The translations under genes and the position numbers were made by a program. DNA of 13,925 nucleotides, from positions 1 through 13,925 of the forward strand of contig METF01000056.1 in assembly GCA_001771235.1 (NCBI GenBank). The letters run 5' to 3'. Shown piece by piece: positions 1 through 8,473 of this stretch. This DNA comes from Candidatus Zhuqueibacterota bacterium RBG_16_48_16. Its GTDB lineage: Bacteria; Zhuqueibacterota; Zhuqueibacteria; Residuimicrobiales; Sediminimicrobiaceae. Position 1 is the first letter of the stretch, and the number at the start of each line of letters is the position of its first letter. The notes under the pieces were generated by a model. The model had not been told where the DNA came from. It made no database searches and saw only the letters and a program-made list of their open reading frames with translations.

Positions 1-363
1 CTCGTTTTCACCATAATCCACCTGGTAGATTCCGAGCGCCAACGTGCCGACCGTGGGAATGGCCAATCCGACACCGGCGAATGAGGTATTGATGTCAACC
101 ATCCACGGTTGATAGGTGAACTGCGCTTCGCTTTTCTCCATATAAGCGAGACCGGCCGGATTCCAATAAATGGACGAAAGATCGTTGGCCATGCTGACGT
201 AGGCGTCGCCCATAGAGCTTCCGGCACTGCCAAAGCCGATTTCCAAAAAGCTTACCGCAGTCGTCCCGACTCGATAGGGCTCCTGCGCCAGGCTCACCGT
301 CGTTACGCCGACAGCCAGCAGCGATGTTACAACAAGCAAGCTCACTAGTTTCATATTTTTCAT
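1..363 (-). CDS. PorV/PorQ-family outer-membrane protein, N-terminal part (runs off the left edge)
   Basis: Seen: an open frame of 121 codons reads without a stop to base 1. It begins MKNMKLVSLLVVTSLLAVGV, a signal peptide with probable cleavage after SLAQ. The segment SSMGDAYVSMAN followed by LSSIYWNPAGLA is the hallmark of PorV/PorQ (UPF0164-like) proteins. Those are beta-barrels of the FadL type; PorV shuttles cargo of the type IX secretion system in Bacteroidetes. The ATG at 363 is chosen over the one at 354 because GAGAGGT (371-377) sits seven bases before it. It lies downstream of the large secreted protein and the TonB receptor on the same strand, and this trio suggests work on one surface system. 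The family call is firm. A specific role as PorV is inferred, since many FCB genomes carry several paralogues. Confidence 0.85.
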   Translation of the reverse strand, partial: MKNMKLVSLLVVTSLLAVGVTTVSLAQEPYRVGTTAVSFLEIGFGSAGSSMGDAYVSMANDLSSIYWNPAGLAYMEKSEAQFTYQPWMVDINTSFAGVGLAIPTVGTLALGIYQVDYGENE

Positions 364-370
364 ATCGAAC

Positions 371-377
371 ACCTCTC
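371..377 (-). promoter_or_regulatory. Ribosome binding site of the PorV/PorQ gene
   Basis: GAGAGGT on the minus strand, seven bases before the ATG at 363. It favours this start over the in-frame ATG at 354, which would be sixteen bases away. Confidence 0.6.
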
Positions 378-463
378 GCAACTTGGAGTATTCTTTTATC
401 CAGGAAAACTTTTGTCGACTAGCAAAATCTATGTAACGCACTCTACAATAATTTTGTTGAGAC

Positions 464-657
464 GTGAAATGTCGAACGTGAAACGAGAAAAGTGACTTGA
501 GTTAGGAGTGGCTTGAGTATCTGGCGACAAAGCATTCCGGGTGACTCCTCACTCCGGGCACTCCAGACACTTCCAGGTAAACGTGAGCTTTTAAACGTTA
601 AATGAAAAACACAAAGAACGGTTTTTCCCTTTTCACTTTTCACCTTTGACTTTTCAC
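464..657. repeat. Intergenic inverted repeat of GTGAAA-type units
   Basis: Seen: the left arm 464-494 (GTGAAATGTC, GAAC, GTGAAACGAG, AAAAGTG) pairs without gaps against the right arm 627-657. By hand count 25 of 31 positions are complementary, and the spacer is 132 bases. Each arm is itself a run of GTGAAA(A) units spaced 7 or 14 bases. Between the arms lies a second repeat of GGAGTG-type units (502-524 against 541-577). It sits wholly between two genes of the outer-membrane cluster. Function unknown. Confidence 0.75.
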
Positions 658-727
658 TTGCACCATAGGAGTTCATCATTTTTCATTACCTAATTGAAGT
701 ACCAACACATGGAGCGCTCAACAAACG

Positions 728-3700
728 TCATTTGATGACAGCGAATTTACCCATTTTTTCGTCACCGGTTTCCTTCGCTTTTATATAATAAATGTACATG
801 CCGGCAGCAACTTCCAATCCTTCTCGGGTCAGCAAATCCCAATGCGCGAGACCGACGTCCGAGGATTTTCGACAAGAATTTCGTCAACAAGAACACCGCT
901 GATGGTGAAAATTTTGATCTCACATCTCGCCGGCAGGTTGGTAAACATCAGCCTTCTTCTCTGGTTGAGGTTCGGATTTGCCAATGACGGCTCCATTTCG
1001 TTGGTTGCAACATAGGGGTTGGGCACGACTTTGACATTTTCCAGACCTTTGGTAATGGCGGATTTATCCAGCGATTCATCGACCCGGACTGAGAAGGTGA
1101 GCGAGTCCGTGCTCCAGAACGGCTTGGCGAACCTGACATGATAGACATCGCCCGCCTGGGGTAATTCCGCCTCGGTGGCGACGTTAAAGAAATCCAGGAC
1201 GAAAACAGTGCCTGCCCATCTGCCTCTGTCATCGATGGCGCCGACCAGTATTCGATCGTTGAGAGGATTGTATACGCCGTCCACATCCATATCCTGTACG
1301 ACCAAATCCATGACCTTGTTTTCACCGGATGTCGTATCGACGATCGAGTTATTCACCACTCTAAAGTTGAAAACGCCTGCCAGTAAACCCGTTCTGATCC
1401 TCACGTCGTTCTCATCGTAGACAGACCTTTCCACTGCCGGCGAAATAAATGTGGTATATTCTGCGGGGTTGTCGGTGAAAATGATATCATAATCCCATGG
1501 GAAAGAATTGGATTCAACGATGGTCGGCGTGACGGTCATTGCCGCGCTGCCTTTTAACCAGCCAGAGTTTTCATAGTCGTAGGTCGCAGTGATAACCGGC
1601 ACATCGATATGCAGCACCAGGCCGTCGAAAATGTCCGTGGTAACGCCACCAGGCTGAAGAAAACGATAGCCGAGCGTCTCGGTAGAATCGACGCTGATGC
1701 TATTCATATTTTGATCGCTGTCTTCAAAGACCAGGTTGCCGTCAGTTGAAACGGTCAGGCCCTCGCAGACCCAGCGGACGCCCCAATCCATGTTGCGGAT
1801 GCGGCTGATCTCATGGACATTGAACTTGACCGTGTACTTTGCATCCGGACTCAGTGCGTTTGGTGCGACCAGCTCCGGTACGATCGTGCCTCTTCCGATG
1901 AGGTTCTCCGCACCTTCAATGTCGTAGGCGGCGGTGAGATTATATCCGGCAGCATTTTTCCTCGGCGTAACAATGGCCACATTCTTGCTGTGGAATACGA
2001 CATTTTCGCTCTCATCCAATTCGATGATGATGTTATTCTCGGAGGGGGCTACGCCGGTGCCGATGTCAGGCGCGCCGTAATCGTAGGCCACAACGGCGTA
2101 ATAGTAGGTCCTGCCGTTTTGCACATTGATATCCCTGAAGGAGTGGGTAATTCCCGTTTCATCGCCAAGATAGACAGCAACGCCATTAAATGTGGCAAAA
2201 TCGGCAAAACCCGATTTATTATCCTTGAGATCGCATTGGAAAATCGCTTTGCGCAGCGATTTGGTGCCATAGCCATCAGTGATCGTCGTCGCATCGGTAA
2301 ATTTGTTATCAGCCGTTCGATAGACTTTATAACCCTCGAAATCATTGACATTCTTGAGAAACGCATCGCGTGTTTTCGTATCGGCAATGTTATCCCAGGT
2401 CAATAATGTCGAGCCATCTCCCGGCGTTGCGATAAGCGTCGGCATGTGGGGTGGCTGGGCGAAGCGATAGTCGGTTTCATAAATGATCTGAACGATCTCT
2501 TTCAGCCTGAACAATGCCGGCGAGGTATGCGTGGCGGAATTCAACCCTTCCAACGGGTCGAAAGAATGCAGCTCGGACATGGAGATGCGCTCGATCTGCC
2601 CGCGATACACGGGGAAGACGCCGGAGGCAAACACTTCAGCCAGGTTGGAGGTACTGCCAATGTATTCGATGAGCGAATCGACGCCGATGAGATACCACAT
2701 GGATTCATCGTTACGGTACCAGTTGGTGTAAGGCGGGTTATGCGCCGGAATCGGGAACAAGCGGAAGGCGGTCAGACCGAGCATATCGCTTTCGGTGACG
2801 TCCGTCAATCCAAAATCCGGCTCGGCATTTACGCCGATGAGCAAATCGGGCATGCCGTTGCCCTCTGTTCCGTCAGCATCGGGGCCAATGTAATTGAGCT
2901 CATAGGGGCCAACGCCGTCCAGGCCGACGTCGTCGTTTGCATCTTCGCCGTTGTCGTAAATCCCGTTGCCGTTGTCATCCGAATAGGAATCCCAATCCTG
3001 GTCTTCGTCTCCTTCCCAGTGTTCCCGCAAATCACTTTCCTGGAGATTATAAAATGTGAGAAATTTGGCCACGTCGGCAATACCGTCCGTAGGTCCGACT
3101 AATGCGCCGGCCAGGTTATCCCTCTTTTCGTCGATAATACCATCATCGTCGTTATCGCGGCCATCGTAGGGTTTGCCGGGCGATTCGAGATAGGCAAAAC
3201 CCATGGTGCCCGTTGGCAGGCTGCCAAGACCCAATCCATTAATATCCCACGAATAGGCAAGGTCCTTGATCTTGTCAAAAGCAGCCAGCTCGTCATTGTC
3301 GTCGCCACCGCCAATGGCGTTATCGACCCAGTAGCCAAAGGCCATCTGGGTCAGGTCGTAGTCAGAAATGTTGGCAATGGAATACTCCCAAAAAATAGCA
3401 TCCATGGCCTGGGGATTATTCCATTGAAAACCACGTTGTTCTACGCGAATGCCAACGCCTCCCCAGGGCAGGCCAACTTGTATGCTGATTTCGGGATCAT
3501 AGTCGCCAATTTCAATGCCTGGCCTGGGAAAATAGGTTGTCGAATCTTCTTCGGTCAGGTACTCCTGATCTTGTGCATCATTGGCAACAAAATAGCATTC
3601 TTCATCAGCGCGAAAGACGCCCCGGCCAAAACGTCCGTTCCACTCTCCGGGCCATTTTTTCTCAAAACCACGAGATGGCCATCCTTCGGGTGGCCAGGAT

Positions 3701-4221
3701 TGGGGCTTGCTCATCAGAGCCGGGGTTTCACTTTCCCAGCGGAAATAGCCACGAGGTGGATAAAGGTTCCACTCGATCTGCCCGGTAGGATCCGTATCCT
3801 GTTCTTCTCGATAACTCGTCTGTAAATAATAGAGAGTATCGAGCTGGCCTGCTTGATCTAATCTTTTGATTTCCAATGAATCGGTGACAGGGGTGCTGTC
3901 AATCGGGGTCGCCGGATCGTCATAAATAAATACACGAGCGCCGATGAGCAGGCCGATACCATCGTTCATTTTCACCCCGGTAAAGTCGTTCGGCCATTTT
4001 GTCGCAAAGGGGTCGGTGCCCGCGCCCCAATCGGACAGTTCTGTGGTGTTTCTAAATTGCAAACGAACTCTATTCCCTTCCATAAAGCCCACACGTTCGG
4101 CAGCAGGATCACCTGCGCCATCTTCCGGGCCTTCATAAGGTTTACCTTGTGCAAAAAGCGTCGAATAGAACAGCAATGGCACAAGCAAACTCACTAAGAA
4201 TATCTGCACACATTTAATCAT
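728..4221 (-). CDS. Large secreted protein with FN3-like and type IX-like C-terminal sorting domain, frameshifted near its end
   Basis: Seen: after the signal peptide MIKCVQIFLVSLLVPLLFYS come about 550 residues without a family I know. Aspartate-rich calcium-binding-like stretches lie near residues 353-365 (DGRDNDDDGIIDE) and 404-435. A fibronectin type III-like region spans about 588-715. VKVVPNPYV, near 1062, opens a C-terminal domain of the FlgD/type IX kind. The running frame ends at 829 in an unrelated tail (PRTSVSRIGIC). One base is missing near 865: restoring it gives DVGLAHWDLLTREGLEVAAG, then MYIYYIKAKETGDEKMGKFA and VIK, with a stop at 728, for about 1164 residues. The start is the ATG at 4221, because GGAGG (4230-4234) precedes it by eight bases while the ATG at 4236 has no such site. 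Known: such C-terminal domains direct export through type IX systems. Inferred: this is surface cargo acting with the TonB receptor 59 bases upstream. The break may be a sequencing error or a true lesion. Confidence 0.85.
864..866 (-). other. Probable single-base deletion (frameshift) in the secreted protein
   Basis: On the minus strand the codons read GAA AAT CCT CGG ACG. Adding one T gives GAA AAT TCC TCG GAC (E N S S D), joining the upstream strand ISGVLVDEILVEN to the downstream DVGLAHWDLL. Both sides belong to the same FlgD-like fold, so the break lies within a few bases of 865. Confidence 0.8.
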
Positions 4222-4229
4222 AGAGTTGG

Positions 4230-4234
4230 CCTCC
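4230..4234 (-). promoter_or_regulatory. Ribosome binding site that decides the start of the secreted protein
   Basis: GGAGG on the minus strand, eight bases before the ATG at 4221. The upstream in-frame ATG at 4236 overlaps this site and has no ribosome binding site of its own. Confidence 0.6.
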
Positions 4235-4280
4235 ATGGGAAAAAATATTCAATCCATCAAATTTCATGTTTAGCATCTTA

Positions 4281-6965
4281 TTAGAATTCAACGCCAAGAC
4301 CAAGCTTGACCGTTCTGGGAGCCGAGTACATACCCGGATTCTGATTCAACTGTTCGATAGTAGCAAAGTCACTATGAAAGTTATTTCTTTCTGAGTCGAT
4401 GATGATATTGGTCCAGGCGCGCCCGGTTCTGCCATAAACGCCGTTCTCATTAAGTCGGTCGAGCAGGTTATAGACGTACATTTCCAGTTTCAACTGCAAG
4501 CCGCCGGAAACCCGAAGGTTGTAAAAGCTGTAGAGGTCAACGCTGTAGCGGCCCGGTTTGGCGGCATTGTTGGGAAAGAGGTTGACCCGCGACAGACGGC
4601 TTTCCGACAACGGCGCCCAGGTATATCTGTCGTTCGAATTATAAAAACCTGTCGCCGAAAGACCCCAGACTCTTGTCCGATAAGCGACGGAGGCGTTCAA
4701 AGTATGGGTCTGGTCCCGCTGCATGGGGATCAAGCGTGGAATCGGGTCGGCACTATCTCCGGCGCGGTTAAAGTTCGTCAGCGGCGTGTCGGCGTTGCCG
4801 CGGGTGAACTGCAGCGTGTAATTCAAATTAGCAAAGATGCGGCCCAGCTCAAAATCATAGGTCAATTCAAGCCCTTTGACGTTGCCATAGTCTTTGTTGG
4901 TATAGAGCCCATAAATCTGCTGGTTATAGGTTCTCACCACGGCCACACTCAGCAGATCGTAAATATCCCGATAATAAACGGCGATCTCCAGACCCATGCC
5001 TTCGGCCAGTTGCTGCCACAAACCGAGCTCGTATTGCACGGTTCTTTCGGCTTTTAACTGGGCGTTGCCTTGCTGGGTGTCAAAATTGGTGGTGCTGATG
5101 AGCCAGGAGTTGTTGCGGTAAAAATTCACAAAAGGCGGCGCCTGGAAAAAGTGGCCGTAACTGAATCGCAACAAGGCCGCATCGCCGAGCTGGTAGGACA
5201 AGCCCAAACGCGGACTGAGCTGCGTCTTCGGATCGGCCTTAAGCTCTTGGGACAATCTGGAAGCATCCGTTGAGGAAATCAGGTTTACCGGATTTCTTCT
5301 GTTCGATGGATAATAGTTGTTGGGGTCGAAATAATCATAGCGGAGCCCCAGATTGATGGTCATTTCATCAAATTCCATCTTGTCCTGCATGTAAGCAGCG
5401 AATTCGATGGGCTTTTGTGAATAGATATCAGAATAAATGGAAGAATCGGGCTGGATGACCGGCTCGTAGTCGGAGGTTTCCCGCGACGTGTTATCATACA
5501 GGTTGCGAATTGTAGCATCGAGTTGATCGACATCGTGATGGATGTAATCGATTCCCGTTTTCAGACTGTGGTTTTTATGCAACTGCCAGACCAGATCGAT
5601 TTTGAGATTCGTGTCTTTGAGTTTTGTCTTTGAATAATTCTTCTCCTGGCCTCCTGTATAAAATCCTGAGCCAGCGTTTGTGCTTGTGTTATCGCTGATA
5701 TACCTGCCATCTGTCGGATTTTCATAGAGGTAGTTACCGGAATAATTATCTATATAAGATAATTTTGCTTCATAGAAAAGAGATGGAATGAGCATGTGAT
5801 TTAAGGTTACAGCATAAAAGTTGGTTTTGTTATGATAATGACTGCGACCATCCGGAGCGTAGAACCTGGAATGGTCATAGCCCTGGCCTTCGCTCCAGTT
5901 ATAATTATAGAGCAATGCCACTTTGATATCTGTCGTCACTTTGCCAGTCAGTTTTCCAGTGAATGTGTTGGATTTATTCCAATTCATCGGCACGATAGAA
6001 CTATCGCCAGATTTCTCTGAGTACCAGGGCGATTCAACCGGCACAAAATTGCTGGAATCCGTCGGCAGGAACACTCGCATCCCGTTAAGGTAACTATCAT
6101 TATTTTGACTCCTGAAATTTGTAAAAAAAGTTATCGAGTTTGAGAACACCGGACCGCTAAGTAAGAATTTATAATCCTGATTGTTATCAAACTGGTTGTC
6201 CTTGACGCCGAACCAGACATTTTTATTCTCTGTGAGGTAGTTGGCGAGGCTGGCAGAGGCTGAGCCATGAAAAGAGCTTCCACCGTCCTTTGTCACAGCA
6301 TTAACCACGCCGCTCATCGCACGGCCGTATTCGGCATTGAACGTCCCTTTAATGACCTCCACTTCCTGAACCGCATCGGCTTCCACATTGACGGCCCTGT
6401 TGCGGCCGCCAAAAGCCTCGGTCACCTGCATGCCGTCTACTAAATAGGTTACTTCTCCTGATCGGCCGCCGCGGAAGGTGCCATTGACAACGCCAGCCTG
6501 AAGATTGACCACCTGACCGACACTTTCGATAGGAAGAATGTCCATCTGCTCGGAGGAAACATTACGAACAGAGCTTGTCTGGTCTTTTTTGATGGCAACT
6601 TTTTCGGCCTGAACAACCACCACTTGACCCTCAATGACAGTGGAGCTCAACTTAAAGTCCACGTGTGAAGTTCTGTTTATGGAAACGCGCTGATTTTCCA
6701 ATTTCACACTTTGGTATCCGATGTAGTCACATCGAAGCGTATAGTCGCCTGGCGGCAAATTGATGATATAATAATCACCATCCACCGACGCGGCGGCGCC
6801 CATCGAAGTACCTTCGATGACGACGTTAGCACCCGGCAGAGGGTCGCCCGTCTCGACATCTATTACTTTTCCTGCAATCTTGCCTGTTGTCTGCGCCAAC
6901 ACCAGGCCCGCCGCAAGAAGAATGACCAGCAATGATGCGAGAAAAGATCCAACATGTTTATTCAT
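4281..6965 (-). CDS. TonB-dependent outer-membrane receptor with N-terminal carboxypeptidase-regulatory-like domain
   Basis: Seen: 894 residues. The signal peptide (residues 1-25) ends LVLAQ. A carboxypeptidase-regulatory-like domain covers about 26-110 (GKVIDVETGDPLPGANVVIE, then GDYYIINLPPGDYTL). A TonB plug covers about 128-228, with VTYLVDGMQV and EVEVIKGTFNAEYGRAMSGV. A long beta-barrel rich in aromatic and asparagine residues fills the rest and ends in phenylalanine (GLGVEF), as outer-membrane barrels do. Known: plug and barrel form an energised channel for large substrates; the N-terminal domain is typical of SusC-like receptors in the FCB group. No SusD partner is seen; the next gene is instead a secreted protein with a sorting domain. 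AAAGGA runs shortly before the ATG at 6965 support that start. The substrate cannot be told from sequence. Confidence 0.93.
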   Translation of the reverse strand: MNKHVGSFLASLLVILLAAGLVLAQTTGKIAGKVIDVETGDPLPGANVVIEGTSMGAAASVDGDYYIINLPPGDYTLRCDYIGYQSVKLENQRVSINRTSHVDFKLSSTVIEGQVVVVQAEKVAIKKDQTSSVRNVSSEQMDILPIESVGQVVNLQAGVVNGTFRGGRSGEVTYLVDGMQVTEAFGGRNRAVNVEADAVQEVEVIKGTFNAEYGRAMSGVVNAVTKDGGSSFHGSASASLANYLTENKNVWFGVKDNQFDNNQDYKFLLSGPVFSNSITFFTNFRSQNNDSYLNGMRVFLPTDSSNFVPVESPWYSEKSGDSSIVPMNWNKSNTFTGKLTGKVTTDIKVALLYNYNWSEGQGYDHSRFYAPDGRSHYHNKTNFYAVTLNHMLIPSLFYEAKLSYIDNYSGNYLYENPTDGRYISDNTSTNAGSGFYTGGQEKNYSKTKLKDTNLKIDLVWQLHKNHSLKTGIDYIHHDVDQLDATIRNLYDNTSRETSDYEPVIQPDSSIYSDIYSQKPIEFAAYMQDKMEFDEMTINLGLRYDYFDPNNYYPSNRRNPVNLISSTDASRLSQELKADPKTQLSPRLGLSYQLGDAALLRFSYGHFFQAPPFVNFYRNNSWLISTTNFDTQQGNAQLKAERTVQYELGLWQQLAEGMGLEIAVYYRDIYDLLSVAVVRTYNQQIYGLYTNKDYGNVKGLELTYDFELGRIFANLNYTLQFTRGNADTPLTNFNRAGDSADPIPRLIPMQRDQTHTLNASVAYRTRVWGLSATGFYNSNDRYTWAPLSESRLSRVNLFPNNAAKPGRYSVDLYSFYNLRVSGGLQLKLEMYVYNLLDRLNENGVYGRTGRAWTNIIIDSERNNFHSDFATIEQLNQNPGMYSAPRTVKLGLGVEF

Positions 6966-7207
6966 CGTTTCCTTTTCCTTTTTTGATTAAACCAGCAAAA
7001 ATACCAGGTCATCGAAAATCCGTGAATGACTCCATGGCTTTGGGGAAATTTTAGCAATCGATGAAATAGAGAGACTATCTCTGTATCAATGTCGTCGCTT
7101 TTGGCCTCCTTTCATTGGTGCGAATGATCGGTCAATTTTGTTGCTTTTGAAAAAAGAAGGAAGATAAGAATGGTGGTATTACATTTTAAAAATTTCATAT
7201 CCGGTCA

Positions 7208-7278
7208 GGATCGATCAACGTTCATTGGAAGTGTCTTTTCCAATATGGGGCAGGAAAATGGATCGATCACCGTACATT
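7208..7278. repeat. Direct repeat with GATCGATC core, enclosing a hairpin
   Basis: Copies at 7208-7226 and 7260-7278 share 17 of 19 bases (GGATCGATCA, then A or C, CGT, T or A, CATT), 52 bases apart. Each contains the self-complementary GATCGATC. ATTGGAA (7224-7230) and TTCCAAT (7238-7244) form a 7-bp hairpin just after copy one. Paired operator sites are possible but unproven. Confidence 0.6.
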
Positions 7279-7481
7279 CACGTGAACACAAAAAGTTTCG
7301 AAAATTATAGGGATATTTCTGTTCTTAGTCAAGAAATAAATTCAAGCGAAAGTACAAGCAGGGGCTTTTCGCCCATAGCACCGGGTATTGACATTTTGAG
7401 AAAACGAAATTTCGATCTTGTTTCTCCAGGCGGCAACGGGGCTCTTTTGAATCCTCTCATCGCTATCATCATCTAATAGCA

Positions 7482-7497
7482 TGATTTGAATAAATCA
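7482..7497. promoter_or_regulatory. Dyad TGATTT-gaat-AAATCA upstream of DUF302
   Basis: A perfect 6-bp inverted repeat with a 4-base centre lies 24 bases before the DUF302 start. Its place suits an operator for this gene. It is short and AT-rich, so chance cannot be excluded. Confidence 0.35.
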
Positions 7498-7507
7498 CGT
7501 TCATGAC

Positions 7508-7514
7508 AAAGGAG
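7508..7514 (+). promoter_or_regulatory. Ribosome binding site of the DUF302 gene
   Basis: AAAGGAG lies six bases before the ATG at 7521 and decides against the upstream in-frame ATG at 7503. Confidence 0.6.
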
Positions 7515-7520
7515 AGCTTG

Positions 7521-7910
7521 ATGAGTTATTACTTTAGCAAATCGATCCGATCCACTTTCAGCGAGGCGGTGAACCGGGTGACCGAAGCTTTAAAAAGAGA
7601 AGGGTTTGGCATCCTGACGGAAATCGATGTCAAAGAAACGTTACGGAAAAAGCTGGATGTCGATTTTCGCCAATACAAAATCCTCGGCGCCTGCAATCCC
7701 CCGTTCGCTTACAAGGCACTGCAGGCGGAGCCGAAAATCGGCACCATGCTCCCGTGCAATGTTATCGTTCAGGAATTAGAGGAAGGCCTTATTGAGGTGT
7801 CGGCTATAGACCCCATCGCGTCCATGCAGGCCATCAGGAATGTTGAGCTGGGATCAATCGCCGGCCAGATTCAAACCAAGCTCAAAAACGTGATCGAAAA
7901 TCTCTCGTGA
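7521..7910 (+). CDS. DUF302-domain protein
   Basis: Seen: 129 residues beginning MSYYFSKSIRSTFSEAVNRV, with LTEIDVKETLRKKLDVDF and YKILGACNPPFAYKALQAEP, the typical landmarks of the DUF302 family. No signal peptide or membrane segment is present, so a cytoplasmic protein is likely. The start is the ATG at 7521, because AAAGGAG (7508-7514) lies six bases before it; the upstream in-frame ATG at 7503 overlaps that site's approach and has none of its own. Known: DUF302 proteins are small alpha/beta proteins of unproven function, often of about this length. It is the only plus-strand gene here, diverging from the TonB receptor and converging on the LiaF-like gene with 53 bases between the stops, so it is probably transcribed alone. 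Confidence 0.88.
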   Translation: MSYYFSKSIRSTFSEAVNRVTEALKREGFGILTEIDVKETLRKKLDVDFRQYKILGACNPPFAYKALQAEPKIGTMLPCNVIVQELEEGLIEVSAIDPIASMQAIRNVELGSIAGQIQTKLKNVIENLS

Positions 7911-7930
7911 CCCTTGCATAGTCCCCTTTC

Positions 7931-7958
7931 AAAAGGCGAATGGCTGGAGTCCCCCTCC
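7931..7958. terminator. Possible weak terminator between converging genes
   Basis: AAAAGG and CCTTTT form a 6-bp stem with a loop of about 20 bases, followed on the plus strand by a T-rich run (ctcatttttcttt). The place between the two converging stops is right, but the stem is short and poor in GC, so this is a weak call. Confidence 0.25.
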
Positions 7959-7963
7959 TTTTC

Positions 7964-8473
7964 TCATTTTTCTTTCTTGCCCACCAGGGAGCTGATGACA
8001 ACCCCCATGCCGATCAACACCAGAATGAGCGGCCAGAAATCGGCAACCAGATCAAATGAAAGCCATCTCACATCCATCTCTCTAAGTAAAAAAGCAACTC
8101 CGAGAAAAGTCAAAATGGCGCCCGGTATCAGGTTGCCCCAGTCATAAGGCTTGAAGAAATACATCACAATAAATGACAGGCCTAATGCCAGCAGCAGCAC
8201 AGGCCAGGAATCGATGTACCAGAACGAACCAATGATATCGTAATTTCTCAGAAAATAGAACAGCCCAAGAGCGCCCAGGAATACAAACCAGAAAGAGGCA
8301 TCCTTCCTGCCCTGGGTGACCTTGAGCAAAGAGAGTAATGAAAGAGCAAGTAAAACCAGGGGATAAAATTCTTCCCAGGTAAAATCCAGGATGTCCCATT
8401 TGTCGAGTAAAATACCGACGCCGATCAGAATCAGGACAATGCCCACAATAAGCGAAGAAGTCAAGGTTTTCAT
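7964..8473 (-). CDS. LiaI/LiaF-like (DUF5668-type) multi-pass membrane protein
   Basis: Seen: 169 residues with about six hydrophobic segments (roughly 7-23, 36-51, 60-77, 89-107, 115-131, 144-164). The recurring pattern is a tryptophan followed by Pro-Leu/Val and a leucine-rich helix (SWPVLLLALGL, FWPLILVLIGMGV), typical of the LiaI-LiaF-like transmembrane region. There is no C-terminal soluble LiaF domain and a short basic tail (GKKEK). Its ATG overlaps the stop of the PspC gene by the four bases ATGA, so the two are translationally coupled. Known: PspC and LiaF-type proteins sit together in envelope-stress modules in many bacteria. Inferred: a membrane partner of the tandem PspC protein. 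Exact function is unknown. Confidence 0.8.
   Translation of the reverse strand: MKTLTSSLIVGIVLILIGVGILLDKWDILDFTWEEFYPLVLLALSLLSLLKVTQGRKDASFWFVFLGALGLFYFLRNYDIIGSFWYIDSWPVLLLALGLSFIVMYFFKPYDWGNLIPGAILTFLGVAFLLREMDVRWLSFDLVADFWPLILVLIGMGVVISSLVGKKEK

Larger units (their letters stand above)
364..727. other. Gene-free spacer holding nested inverted repeats
   Basis: This 364-base gap separates the restored stop of the secreted protein from the PorV/PorQ start. The only open frame in it (679-443, minus) is made from the repeat itself and has no recognisable domain. The gap holds a long imperfect inverted repeat (464-494 with 627-657), an inner GGAGTG-type repeat, and a small AACGT...ACGTT dyad near 580-598. 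No convincing terminator was found after the stop at 728. Confidence 0.7.
6966..7520. other. Divergent gene-free region between the TonB receptor and the DUF302 gene
   Basis: These 555 bases must hold the start signals of both divergent genes. Seen in it: a 19-base direct repeat (7208-7226 and 7260-7278, 17 of 19 identical), a 7-base hairpin between the copies (7224-7230 with 7238-7244), a small AGAGA-cta-TCTCT dyad (7070-7082) and a TGATTT dyad just before DUF302. No good -35/-10 pair was found on either strand. An 82-codon frame at 7225-7476 would start with TTG inside the hairpin and matches no known family, so it is not called as a gene. Confidence 0.6.

Noticed and set aside
464..657. 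CRISPR array
   Set aside because: Units are short, degenerate and unevenly spaced, with no constant-length spacers and no cas genes nearby.
443..679. Minus-strand open frame of 78 codons
   Set aside because: Its sequence is the translation of the inverted repeat units (KVKSEKGKT, TFHVS) with no independent sign of coding.
1813..3102. Plus-strand frames of 197 and 218 codons opposite the cargo gene
   Set aside because: They are antisense shadows of a gene with clear domains and signal peptide; their own translations have no recognisable features.
7225..7476. Open frame of 83 codons in the divergent gap
   Set aside because: It starts with TTG inside a hairpin, has no ribosome binding site at a proper distance, overlaps the direct repeats and matches no family known to me. 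A shorter start at 7258 is also poorly supported.
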